Shown here one piece after another: positions 26,390-36,100 of a stretch of 64,000 nucleotides of DNA. Position 1 is the stretch's first letter, and each line of letters starts with the position of its first letter. A program made the translations under genes and the position numbers. The notes beneath the pieces are model-generated. The model saw only the letters and a list, made by a program, of their open reading frames with translations. It did no database searches and was not told the DNA's origin. Source of the stretch: JADJXV01 sp964527785 (GTDB lineage: Bacteria > Bacteroidota > Ignavibacteria > Kapaibacteriales > UBA961); NCBI GenBank assembly GCA_964527785.1, contig CAZGNO010000010.1:1-64000 (forward strand). The letters run 5' to 3'.

Positions 26390-28498
26390 ATGCGACTATT
26401 TATTTGTTTCTTTATAATTGCCATTCTATCCGGCATAAACTTATTTTCTGCGGAAGTTAAAGATTTTGATACGAGAGGCAACGACTTTTGGCTTACGTTC
26501 CCTCCGAATATTCATGTGGGGGGTAATCAGGATTCATTATACATTTATATAGGTGCTGAAAAGCCAACAAAGGGCACTATATCATTCGGAGGGAAACAGC
26601 TAAAAGCATTTGAGATTCCCGATATCAAAAAAATTTATACTTATGTTGTCAGTTATTTAGACTACGAACTTTTCAGTACTTACTCCGAAACTCCTTCTGA
26701 TAGAGCTTTTCATGTGGTAACAGACAGTCAAGTAACTGTGTATGCATTGAGTAAAGCTACAAAAACCAGCGATGCTTTTTTAGTGCTACCTACAAATGTT
26801 TTGGGAATGAATTATTATATAATGTCATACAATTCTGACAATACCGGCAATGATATCAACCCTAGAACACCTTCACAATTTGCAATCATAGCTTCTCAAG
26901 ATAGAACTACAGTTAATATTACGCTCTCCACAAATCGTACTTCAAGAAAAAATCAGCAATCAATTACTACCATACTACAGAAAGGGCAGACGTATTTAGT
27001 GCAAGCAAGCACTTCATCCAATGATGACTTAACGGGTACTCACGTAGTATCTGACAAACCGATTGCTGTAGTCGGTTCTCATCAGCGTGCATCTATCCCG
27101 TATGATAGAGACGGAGCTCGTGATTTTCTTATAGAGCAAATGATTCCGGTTCATACTTGGGGATACGATGCGTTTTTAGTCCCTTTCCCTGAACCTAATA
27201 CCGGTACAGGAAGTAACAGTACTGATATATATAGAATACTTGCGGCTCATGATAGTACACAAATTTCTATTAATACAGGAAATATAATTGTGCTTAATGC
27301 AGGACAAATATATGAAAACAGACTTTTAAGAGCTGCAACCATATCTGCAACTAAACCAATAATGGTTGCATTGTTCAAAAAATCAACCGTTGGATCCGGT
27401 CAGTATATAAGCGATCCATTTATGATGCTTGTTCCTCCTGCAGAGCAGTTTCTGAAATCGTATCGTTGGATAAATTCACAGGCATATACAATTTCTATGG
27501 ATTGGCTGGGAAAAAGAACTACTCTAGTCTATGAAGAACAATATGTTATTGTCGTAGCTCCTAACACAGCAATCTCTTCAATCAGACTTGACGGAAAGAA
27601 TACTGCATCACCATTTACACCAATACCAAATTCAACATATTCGTATGCAACAATTGCTGTTAGTGATGGGGTACACTCAATTACCGCAAACGAAGGTATC
27701 GGAATCTATGTGTTTGGGTATGGTTCGGCTGATTCTTATGGTTACATCGGCGGAATGAATATGGTCAATACAACAACAATATCATCGGCAGTAAGTACAG
27801 TCAATATTTCAGCAAACTCAGGTGAGGTAGTCAATCTCCCGCTAATTTTGGACTCAATAAAAGCAAAACAAAGTATTGAGACACTTGGAATTGACCATTA
27901 CTCAGCCACATTACGTTTCAACGCAACTCTCCTGACGCCACAGGCAGAATCACAAAGGGGGAAAATCGAAAACGGATTCCAGACTATTACTGTAACTGGA
28001 AGCTATTCTGGGCAAGGCAACGGTGACACTCTTGCATCAATCCCTATGGTTGCCGGTCTAGGTGACGCTGAGTCAACACCGGTTGAAATACTTGAATTCC
28101 ATTGGATTGGTATCGCAGGGGATACTATTGCCGGAAATAACGGTGTTAAATCTGCAGTCTTTACTTTGACGGATGTATTTCATCATCCCAAAGACGGGAT
28201 GCGGCTTGTCAATCCTCAAGAGGGTTCGATTTCATTATCCATCGAGCCAAATCCTTCTACAACACTGCCTGTTTCGATTACCTTTGGCGGGGAAATTTTA
28301 ACCAATGCTACACTTATAGTATATAATACTATCGGTCGGAAAATTGCCGACCTTTCTTCCGAACTTGCTGCTGTTTCCCGTGGGGGAGCTTCAACGTCCC
28401 AAGTAAATTTTATCCAACCAAATCTACCTCAAGGTGTTTATTTCGTTCGGCTTGCCTCAGGGGAATATAGTATTGTTCGTCCGTTAGTGTTGGAATAA
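26390..28498 (+). CDS. IgGFc-binding-like secreted protein with T9SS sorting domain (paralogue)
   Basis: This 702-residue protein starts at ATG 26390, which is followed at once by a signal peptide (RLFICFFIIAILSGINLFSA). DTRGNDFWLTFPPN opens the IgGFc-binding-like region, followed by EQMIPVHTWG and DPFMMLVPPAEQFL, which have counterparts in the gene at 353. The middle (about 480-620) has a cohesin-like beta domain similar to one near the end of the VWA/WD40 protein at 33192. The end (SIEPNPSTTLPVSITF, NTIGRKIAD, PQGVYFVRL) is a T9SS sorting domain. A terminator follows. The binding partner is unknown. Confidence 0.85.
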   Translation: MRLFICFFIIAILSGINLFSAEVKDFDTRGNDFWLTFPPNIHVGGNQDSLYIYIGAEKPTKGTISFGGKQLKAFEIPDIKKIYTYVVSYLDYELFSTYSETPSDRAFHVVTDSQVTVYALSKATKTSDAFLVLPTNVLGMNYYIMSYNSDNTGNDINPRTPSQFAIIASQDRTTVNITLSTNRTSRKNQQSITTILQKGQTYLVQASTSSNDDLTGTHVVSDKPIAVVGSHQRASIPYDRDGARDFLIEQMIPVHTWGYDAFLVPFPEPNTGTGSNSTDIYRILAAHDSTQISINTGNIIVLNAGQIYENRLLRAATISATKPIMVALFKKSTVGSGQYISDPFMMLVPPAEQFLKSYRWINSQAYTISMDWLGKRTTLVYEEQYVIVVAPNTAISSIRLDGKNTASPFTPIPNSTYSYATIAVSDGVHSITANEGIGIYVFGYGSADSYGYIGGMNMVNTTTISSAVSTVNISANSGEVVNLPLILDSIKAKQSIETLGIDHYSATLRFNATLLTPQAESQRGKIENGFQTITVTGSYSGQGNGDTLASIPMVAGLGDAESTPVEILEFHWIGIAGDTIAGNNGVKSAVFTLTDVFHHPKDGMRLVNPQEGSISLSIEPNPSTTLPVSITFGGEILTNATLIVYNTIGRKIADLSSELAAVSRGGASTSQVNFIQPNLPQGVYFVRLASGEYSIVRPLVLE

Positions 28499-28537
28499 AT
28501 ATGCTCTCGATATAATAAGTTCAGTAAATAGGTTGTT

Positions 28538-28569
28538 AAAAACGTCGAATCTTTTGGTTCGACGTTTTA
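28538..28569 (+). terminator. Intrinsic terminator after the IgGFc-like gene
   Basis: A hairpin with AAAACGTCGAA and TTCGACGTTTT arms and an 8-base loop lies 40 bases beyond the stop of the gene ending at 28498, with T-rich sequence in the right arm. It should end that transcript before the TPR gene. Confidence 0.8.
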
Positions 28570-28663
28570 ATTTCATACATCAGCCAATTCCATGAATTGC
28601 AATAAAACTATTTCCTGACCGTAAAAGGTTACTCCATCAGTTTTGCATCATCTGAGAAATTAT

Positions 28664-30472
28664 ATGCCTTTACGCTTTTTGTGGATAGTACTTATTCTTG
28701 CAGGATTATCATCATTTGCTGTAGCGCAGCAACCTGTCATCGCACCAAAAGTTGGTGACAAATACAAACTTGCGCAATCATATGAACAGAACGGTGATTA
28801 CCGTAATGCAGCCCGTATTTATCAAGAACTGTATGCTAGCTCACCCACCGACCTGAATTTTCAAGGGGTTGTACGGTCTCTTTCAGGATTGCAACAGTAT
28901 TCTTCCCTTGTACCGCTCATGGAGGAACGCCTCAAAAAATATCCATCACTTGAACTCTACTCCCTTCAAGCACAATTACTTTGGCGCACCGGCAAAACGG
29001 CAGAAGCTGAAAAATCATGGGAGACTGCACTTTCCATGGCAACCAAAAATCAACTTGACTATCAATATATAGCCACTTCACAAACTGCTCTCCGTCTTTC
29101 CGAAAAGGCAATTTCAACATTATTATACGGACGCAAGAAACTTGAACGCCCTGCTGCGTTTGCCGATGAGCTGTCGCAGCTGTACGCAGCGACCGGTAAT
29201 TATGAAAAGGGTATTGGTGAGGTCATGACAATTTTTTCAATATCCAAAAATTCCGCTCTTGCGCAAGGTCGGCTTTCTGCGCTCATGGCTACGCCCAAAG
29301 GTATTGAATTTGTCGGTGCTGCTTTGGAAAATGCCGCTAATTCCGGTGACTATGCCACTCAAAAACTGTATTTGTGGTTCTTACGTGAATCAAAAGATTA
29401 TACTAAAGCCCTGGAAATTTCGGAGAAAATTGATAGGGCAAATTCATTGCAGGGTAGGGAATTGCTTGAGTTCGCCGATATCACTTCACGCGACAATCAA
29501 TATGATATTGCTCTGAAAGCGTATGGTAAAGTAATTGACAGGGGAAAGAACGCACCAAATTTCCCTTCGGCTTTGTACGGTTATGCACGTACGCTCGACA
29601 GCCGTCTACAAAATACCGCAACACTTTCAGAATCGGATGTGAAAGAAGTAATTGAGCGTTACCGCAGTATCATTGCTCAGGTGACAAACCATCAAATGGC
29701 GGCAGATTGTCAGTATCATATCGGTTTGCTTGCCTTTGAACGGTTGAACGACCTCTCACTTGCAGAAAAAGAATTTAAACGGTTAATCAAAGAATACAAG
29801 GGTATTCCAGTTGTTGCTGCCGGAATGGTAAAGCTCGGCGAACTATACATTATACTAGACAAAACATCTGAAGCAGAACAAGTTTTCGCTCAAACAGTCC
29901 ATGATTATTCAAAGTCAAATCTCAATCAAGCGGATAAAGCTGCCTTTTTGCTCGCCGAACTGGAGTATTATCACGGGGCAATTGATTCGGCGCAGGAGCA
30001 TTATATTGTTCTGGCTGCACGAACAGAGGGCGATGCATCAAACGATGCGTTAGAACGCCTAACCCTTATCGAACAAAATAAAAAATCGTTGGACACACTC
30101 AAATCATTTGCTGCTGCCGAGCTTAAAGAACGTCAGCACAAGGATGATGAAGCAATTGCACTTTTCCAAGCTGTCGTTGAAAAAGCTCCTGAATCTGATT
30201 TAGCAGAGCAAAGCATGCTGAGATGTGCCTCGATTAATATGCGCCGAAACCAATTACCGGCTGCCCGTGAATTTCTAACCAAACTCCTTACAAAATACCC
30301 CGATACCATTTATGGTGATAAAGCATTGCTTGATATGGGCAACTCGTATTCCGTCGAAGGGAACAAAGCTGCTGCTATTCAAGCATTCAGCGACTTGCTT
30401 GCCAAGTACCCACGTTCTATCCTTCTTAATGAAGCACGGGAGAAGATACGTAAGTTGCGTGGGGATGTGTAG
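28664..30472 (+). CDS. Exported TPR protein
   Basis: This 602-residue protein starts at ATG 28664; a TTG at 28643 is less likely. It has a signal peptide (PLRFLWIVLILAGLSSFAVA) and then mostly TPR-type helix pairs, for example YEQNGDYRNAARIYQELYAS, YDIALKAYGKVIDRGK, SLAEKEFKRLIKEYKG and GDKALLDMGNSYSVEGNKAA. Such periplasmic TPR scaffolds hold protein complexes together and some are outer-membrane assembly or secretion partners. The enzyme or complex it serves is unknown. It stands alone between a terminator and a repeat region. Confidence 0.82.
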   Translation: MPLRFLWIVLILAGLSSFAVAQQPVIAPKVGDKYKLAQSYEQNGDYRNAARIYQELYASSPTDLNFQGVVRSLSGLQQYSSLVPLMEERLKKYPSLELYSLQAQLLWRTGKTAEAEKSWETALSMATKNQLDYQYIATSQTALRLSEKAISTLLYGRKKLERPAAFADELSQLYAATGNYEKGIGEVMTIFSISKNSALAQGRLSALMATPKGIEFVGAALENAANSGDYATQKLYLWFLRESKDYTKALEISEKIDRANSLQGRELLEFADITSRDNQYDIALKAYGKVIDRGKNAPNFPSALYGYARTLDSRLQNTATLSESDVKEVIERYRSIIAQVTNHQMAADCQYHIGLLAFERLNDLSLAEKEFKRLIKEYKGIPVVAAGMVKLGELYIILDKTSEAEQVFAQTVHDYSKSNLNQADKAAFLLAELEYYHGAIDSAQEHYIVLAARTEGDASNDALERLTLIEQNKKSLDTLKSFAAAELKERQHKDDEAIALFQAVVEKAPESDLAEQSMLRCASINMRRNQLPAAREFLTKLLTKYPDTIYGDKALLDMGNSYSVEGNKAAAIQAFSDLLAKYPRSILLNEAREKIRKLRGDV

Positions 30473-30578
30473 AAACGATTGTTTGCACCTGAGCTATTGT
30501 ATCGTAAGTATAAAAAAAACTGCAGGTCATGCTAGTTGTTTACCTCCTGCATTACCATGTTACAAGAAAAAAACAGCT

Positions 30579-30795
30579 AAGTCAAGGCAGTTGCTACAAC
30601 TGCCTTTCCGTATATACGGTTAGTAGGAAGGTCGGTTGTAGCAACCGACCTGACACATAAAATTGCATGTCTCAACGTCCATTTTGTAGTTTTCGGTTGT
30701 TTACAGCCGTGCAATGAATAGTTGTATTTTTTTACATCCCAAGACCTTGAAGGTTTTCGAAAACCTTCAAGGTCTAAATTCAACTGCCTTGACTT
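30579..30795. repeat. MITE-like element with 15-bp inverted ends and nested hairpins
   Basis: AAGTCAAGGCAGTTG at 30579-30593 is repeated exactly as its reverse complement at 30781-30795. Inside lie a hairpin with 10-bp arms and CTA loop (30584-30606), the 12-bp palindrome CCGTATATACGG (30608-30619), a hairpin with AGGTCGGTTG arms and TAG loop (30629-30651), a 28-nt repeat shared with 6551-6578 (30698-30725), and a perfect palindrome of 34 bases (30742-30775, AGACCTTGAAGGTTTTC arms). No transposase is present. It looks like a composite of non-autonomous repeats. Confidence 0.75.
30698..30725 (-). repeat. 28-nt dispersed repeat, copy 2
   Basis: On the minus strand this reads ACAACTATTC ... GCTGTAAACA and matches 6551-6578 at 24 of 28 positions by eye. 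It lies inside the nested palindromic element. Confidence 0.6.
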
Positions 30796-30876
30796 GAATA
30801 AAACTTTACTCTGTTCTTGCCGTTAGATTCACCACGCTGCTCACCACGTCTCTGTTCGCCATTACCCAAATTTCAC

Positions 30877-30908
30877 TTGATTCTCCCTTCCCAAATTCCG
30901 TAATTTTG
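30877..30908 (+). promoter_or_regulatory. Promoter of groES-groEL
   Basis: TTG at 30877-30879 and TAATTTTG at 30901-30908 are 21 bases apart, a close fit to the Bacteroidota housekeeping promoter. Transcription would begin near 30913, just upstream of the CIRCE element at 30921. Confidence 0.75.
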
Positions 30909-30920
30909 TAACAAAAAATA

Positions 30921-30947
30921 TTAGCACTCTACAATAGAGAGTGCTAA
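30921..30947. promoter_or_regulatory. CIRCE operator (HrcA site)
   Basis: TTAGCACTC (30921-30929), nine bases, then GAGTGCTAA (30939-30947) is a perfect CIRCE inverted repeat. HrcA binds it and represses chaperone genes until heat or protein stress. Its place just after the predicted transcription start and 99 bases before groES is the usual arrangement. hrcA itself is not in the window. Confidence 0.97.
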
Positions 30948-31045
30948 TATCCGTTGATACCCAACTATAAAAACTTCGGCAACATTATGCCACACACTTT
31001 CTCAATTGTTTTTTATTTAATTTATTCTTTAAGGAGTATAGTATT

Positions 31046-31336
31046 ATGACAGTAACCCCTTTGCACGACCGCGTACTAGTACGCCCTTCGCAGCCGGAAT
31101 CAGTTACCGCAGGCGGCATCATTATTCCCGATACAGCGCAAGAAAAATCTATGCGCGGTGAAATAGTGGCAGCCGGACCAGGCAAAACTACCGAAGACGG
31201 AAAAGTAATCACTCTGCAGGTAAAAGTTGGAGATAATGTATTGTATGGTAAATATGCAGGTTCGGAAATCAGTGTGAATGGTGAAGATTTGCTCTTGATG
31301 CGCGAAAGCGACATCCTTGCAACGGTAAAGATGTAA
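31046..31336 (+). CDS. groES: Co-chaperonin GroES
   Basis: This 96-residue protein is GroES: TPLHDRVLVRPSQPE at the start, the mobile loop around SVTAGGIIIPDTAQEKS (20-36) that contacts GroEL, GKTTEDGKVITLQVKVGDNV, and the end ESDILATVKM. It forms the heptameric lid of the GroEL chamber. A good ribosome site (AAGGAG) precedes it. It is first in the CIRCE-controlled operon, with groEL 79 bases downstream. Confidence 0.98.
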   Translation: MTVTPLHDRVLVRPSQPESVTAGGIIIPDTAQEKSMRGEIVAAGPGKTTEDGKVITLQVKVGDNVLYGKYAGSEISVNGEDLLLMRESDILATVKM

Positions 31337-31415
31337 TGTCTGCCTGACGCTAACAGCAGACTCGGCTAAAAATTAAAAAAAGTTTTATTATAATTTATTT
31401 CAGGAGAAAACAATT

Positions 31416-33050
31416 ATGGCTTCAAAAGTTATAACATTCGACGTGGAAGCACGTACCGCACTCAAGCGCGGAGTTGATCAGCTTGCAAATGCAGTAAAGG
31501 TTACACTCGGACCTAAAGGTCGCAACGTTATCATTGACAAAAAATTCGGCTCACCGACAATTACTAAAGACGGCGTGACCGTTGCCAAAGAAATTGATTT
31601 GGAAGATCCGATCGAAAACCTCGGCGCGCAACTGGTAAAAGAAGTTGCTTCTAAAACAAGCGATGCAGCCGGTGATGGAACAACTACTGCGACTGTGCTT
31701 GCTCAGTCAATCGTTCACGAAGGTCTTAAAAACGTAACTGCAGGTGCTAATCCGATGGATTTGAAACGCGGTATTGACCTAGCTGTAAAAGCGATTACTG
31801 AACGTCTCAAAGAAATGAGCCGCAAAGTAACAAGCCAAAAAGAAGTTGCACAAGTAGGTACAATTTCTGCGAATAACGATGAAACCATCGGTAATTTGAT
31901 TGCAGAAGCAATGGAAAAAGTTGGCAAAGACGGCGTTATCACCGTAGAAGAAGCACGTGGAACAGATACCACAATGGATGTTGTAGAAGGTATGCAATTC
32001 GACAGAGGTTACCTCTCTCCATACTTTGTGACTGACGCTGAAACAATGGAAGTTGTAATGGAAAACCCATATATCCTCATCCATGACAAGAAAATCACAG
32101 CAATCAAAGATTTGCTCCCAATCCTCGAAAAATCTGCTCAATCAGGTCGCGGTTTGGTAGTTATTGCCGAAGATATCGAAGGTGAGGCACTTGCTACGCT
32201 TGTTGTAAACAAACTTCGCGGAACACTTCGTATTGCTGCCGTGAAAGCTCCGGGCTTTGGCGATCGTCGCAAAGCGATGCTCGAAGACTTGGCTGTTCTT
32301 ACAGGCGGTACAGTTATCAGCGAAGAAAAAGGATTCAAACTCGAAAGTGCTACTCTTGCTTACCTCGGTACTGCCAAGAAAGTAACAATTGACAAAGACA
32401 ATACTACAATTGTTGAAGGTGCAGGCAAAACAGACGATATCAAAAAACGTATCAACGAAATCAAAGCGCAAGTTGATAAAACAACAAGCGATTACGACAA
32501 AGAAAAACTTCAAGAACGTCTTGCTAAACTTTCGGGTGGTGTAGCTGTTCTCAAAATCGGTGCTTCTACCGAAGTTGAAATGAAAGAAAAGAAAGCCCGT
32601 GTTGAGGATGCTCTTCACGCAACTCGCGCTGCGGTTGAAGAAGGTATCGTACCGGGTGGTGGTGTTGCTTATCTTCGCGCAGTAAGTGCATTAGATAATC
32701 TAAAAGGCGAAAATCACGACCAGCAAACAGGTATTGCGATTATCCGTCGTGCTATCGAAGAGCCGATTCGTCAGATTACTGCAAATGCAGGTCTTGAATC
32801 ATCGGTGATTGTGAATAATATCAAAGCAGGTTCAGACGCTTATGGTTTCAATGCACGCACAGAAATATATGAAGACCTTATCGTAGCCGGTGTTATTGAC
32901 CCGACTAAGGTTTCCCGCGTAGCTCTCGAGAATGCTGCTTCGGTAGCGAGCTTGCTCCTCACAACAGAAGCAACTATCGTAGAAAGACCTGAAGAAAACA
33001 AAGGTATGGCTGGTGGAATGCCACATGGTCATGGTGGAATGGATTATTAA
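31416..33050 (+). CDS. groEL: Chaperonin GroEL
   Basis: This 544-residue protein is a full-length GroEL. Visible are LGPKGRNVIIDKKFGSPTIT, the ATP-binding DAAGDGTTTATVLAQ loop, and the C-terminal Gly/Met tail, here shortened and His-containing (GGMPHGHGGMDY). It folds proteins in a double ring with GroES. It has the ribosome site CAGGAG and ends before a strong terminator. It appears ordinary and intact. Confidence 0.98.
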   Translation: MASKVITFDVEARTALKRGVDQLANAVKVTLGPKGRNVIIDKKFGSPTITKDGVTVAKEIDLEDPIENLGAQLVKEVASKTSDAAGDGTTTATVLAQSIVHEGLKNVTAGANPMDLKRGIDLAVKAITERLKEMSRKVTSQKEVAQVGTISANNDETIGNLIAEAMEKVGKDGVITVEEARGTDTTMDVVEGMQFDRGYLSPYFVTDAETMEVVMENPYILIHDKKITAIKDLLPILEKSAQSGRGLVVIAEDIEGEALATLVVNKLRGTLRIAAVKAPGFGDRRKAMLEDLAVLTGGTVISEEKGFKLESATLAYLGTAKKVTIDKDNTTIVEGAGKTDDIKKRINEIKAQVDKTTSDYDKEKLQERLAKLSGGVAVLKIGASTEVEMKEKKARVEDALHATRAAVEEGIVPGGGVAYLRAVSALDNLKGENHDQQTGIAIIRRAIEEPIRQITANAGLESSVIVNNIKAGSDAYGFNARTEIYEDLIVAGVIDPTKVSRVALENAASVASLLLTTEATIVERPEENKGMAGGMPHGHGGMDY

Positions 33051-33073
33051 TCCAAACTTGCCTTCGGTAGAAT

Positions 33074-33113
33074 ATAAAATCCCGCTTTGGAGGAATCCAG
33101 AGCGGGATTTTAT
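33074..33113. terminator. Bidirectional terminator between groEL and the VWA/WD40 gene
   Basis: ATAAAATCCCGCT and AGCGGGATTTTAT pair around a 14-base loop that itself contains a short TGGA/TCCA stem. A and T tracts on the two sides let it serve both groEL (ending 33050) and the convergent gene ending at 33192. Confidence 0.88.
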
Positions 33114-33191
33114 TATTTGCAGTATTCAAGTTATAAATACAACTTTTTGATTTGAAAAATTCAAGTTGAAATATTCATATGGCTAAAAGCC

Positions 33192-36100
33192 CTACCTGTG
33201 AACTTCCATTTGCACTGTTCGCTCTTGAGTAGGTGTTTGCAGATGTAAGAAGTAAAAACCCGTGCTCAAATCACTGACATCCAAGTGAATTGAATGCATT
33301 CCAACAGCAATTTCACCGTTGATAAATGTTTTGGCTACCCTTCCCCTTGCATCAATAAGGCGGAGTTTGGTTATCCCTTTTTCTATTATTCTCATTGTAA
33401 GCTCTGCAACATTTCCGGCTGGATTTGGAGCTAGAGGTCCTAGTTGAATTTGCTCGAACATCAACTGCTTTTTAGACAGCAACCTGAAGAATCCGTTTTC
33501 AATACTTAGCAGAACCGAACCGCCTATTGCCCTTACGTCTTCAGCTGAAATTTCCGTAACAGAATCAATGCCCGACCTTACCCTGAATGTATATCTGAGT
33601 TGTGTGTCCTTGGTAAATTCTATTGGGAAAGTGAACGGGATTGTACTTTGCCCGTTTTCTACTGATGCTTTCGGGGTACTGCCTACCGGCTCCAGCATAG
33701 CACCGTTATAGTTTAACTTACCGGTAAATGCTGTAGCATTTGATAGAAAGAGGTTTTTCGATTTTGTCAATATCAGAGGAATTGAGACCGTATCATCCGA
33801 TTGTGCGGCAACATTACCTATTGTTATCAAAGCTGAAGCCAGAGCCGGAGTATTACCCTTTTCATCAGTTGCCCTGCCCATCACCGATACCGAAACAGGG
33901 GAGAATGCACCATCAGCATTGAATACTACTTCGGTATATTTATACCCCATACCCTTTGGTGCAAACCGGATACCCACCTGTACTGTTTGATTGGGTTTAA
34001 TCGTCATCGGGTTATTATTGAGTATCATAAAATCTTCAGGGTTCAACCCAGCGAGTTCAACCGTCTGAAGCGTAACCGGAACCGCAGACTTGTTCCGAAC
34101 CATCAGAATCCCAAGCGAATCCTTCTGTTTCCCTAATACAACATTACCCATATTCACGGAATATGACAGGGCTAACAGAGGCGAATTTGGCACACCTTCA
34201 CCAAAAAGTTGCCTGACAACCGGCGCACGTTTACTCCCGAAATCAAAATTCAACCCTCCCGCCGAACGCCCGACTTCTTTTGGGGCAAATCGAATGTCAA
34301 CCGGCATATACTCCCCTGGGTTGAGTGTAAAATTACTATTACCCCCGACTATCGAATAATCCTGAGTATTCGGACCTGCTGCCGAGATCGAAACTGATAC
34401 AGGAGTCACTCCGTTATTTTTTATCGCATAATTTTTGGGGAGGTCTTTCTCAGTACCTACATCCACCTGCCCGAAGAGAGCTACTCCGCCAGTAATCTGA
34501 ACTGTATCAGTAATTCCTTCACCTGTAATGTTTTTTGTGAGAACTTCTGCTTGAGTGTAAATTTTAATTTGGGCAGATTTAAGCCCCGCTGTCAAAGGAG
34601 TAAATAAAAACTCACCGGTTTCTTCCCCGCCAATAGGTACAATAACTGGATATTGTCTGGGAATTACTGTAAAATCAGCAGAATTGAGACCTTTTACTAA
34701 AACTACCGAATCCACTCTATACTGGAAATTCCCACTGTTGCGCAGATAACCCTGAACGACTATATCTTTTGAAGTACCTACCGAAACTTGCCCCATATCT
34801 ACATCCCGTACCATCGGAGTAGGCAAATCCAGCGAAAACAGCTGGTCGGATTCATCGGCTTGGAGTGTAGCTGAAGGCGGTTCAATATCCCAGATTTTAA
34901 CGGAAAAATCTTTGCTTGACGTCGCTACCTGTCCTCCGTCGTGATTCCAAGCAATGTGAGTGACAATACCTTTATACCCTTGAAGAACAGCTTCTACAGT
35001 TCCGTCATCAGCATTCCATATTTTCGCAGTGAAATCAGTGCCTGACGTTGCTATCTTGCTGCCGTCAGGACTCCATATCACATTATTAAACATACCTGAA
35101 CCACCATCGAACATAAAATTCTGTATTCCGTAGCTGTCATGTATTTCCCATACAGACCCCCACGAGTTGTCACCTATAGCTACAAGACGTTTACTGTCTG
35201 GACTCCACGCAATTCCCGAAATATAACTATTGTGTCCTGAGAGAGAAATTGAATCGCCTGTAACCATATCCCAAATCGTGATTAACTTATTTTCGCCTCC
35301 AACAGCAAATTTGCTGCCGTCAGGACTCAACGCCACATAACTTACCACGTATGGCAAGCTAAATCTTTTGACAAGGTTCCCGGTGGCAACATTCCAAACG
35401 TCAGCTTCTTCACTCCAAGACGGTCCGTTTGTAATTATCATTGTGCCGTCCGGAGACCATTCTGCAAAGGTATATACGTTTCCGGATGCTTTAAATTCAT
35501 GGATAATCTCTCCCGTTTGTGCATTCCAAATAATTGCCGTCCCATCGCTACCCGAAGTCAATATTGAATTGCCTGAAGGGTTCCACCGCACAGATGTCGG
35601 TCTATACTTATGTCCTGATAAGATTGCAATCTGTGTTCTTGAATCTATATCCCAAACCATTCCAGAATTATCCTCCCCGATGAAGGCAATTTTACTGCCG
35701 TCAGGACTCCATCTCGCCTCGGTTACCGATTTTACTTGCCCGTTAAATTCAAATGATAGTTTTCCGCTTTGAGTATCCCATATCCTTACTACCCCGTCAT
35801 TACTTGCCGAAACGACCATATCTCCTTCAGGATTCCAATCCACTTTCCACACTGCACCAGTATGACCATCACAGTCAACCGGCTTATCACTCTTAGAAGA
35901 TTCACGTACACTTTGCGATACCCTAGCCATATATTCCGTTCCGAATTTTGTGGGTAGTCTGTGCTTATACTCCAAGCCGGTTGCTTTGGTAGCAATTGTG
36001 TTCCATGTTTTCCCCGCGTTGTCGCTTATTTGCAGTTTAACTTCGTCAGTTGCTGGGACTCCGTTCCAACGAATCGTGTCATCGCTTCCAGCTGCCAGCT

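Larger units (their letters stand above)
30473..30876. other. Intergenic region with nested palindromes
   Basis: This gap contains no supported gene. Nearly half is a compound repeat (30579-30795) with three hairpins, a 34-nt perfect palindrome and matching 15-bp ends, described separately. The remainder up to 30876 leads into the groES promoter. Confidence 0.7.

Noticed and set aside
30742..30775. Intrinsic terminator of the TPR gene
   Set aside because: The palindrome lies 270 bases past the stop, has no following T tract and is part of a larger repeat, so a terminator role is not the simplest reading.
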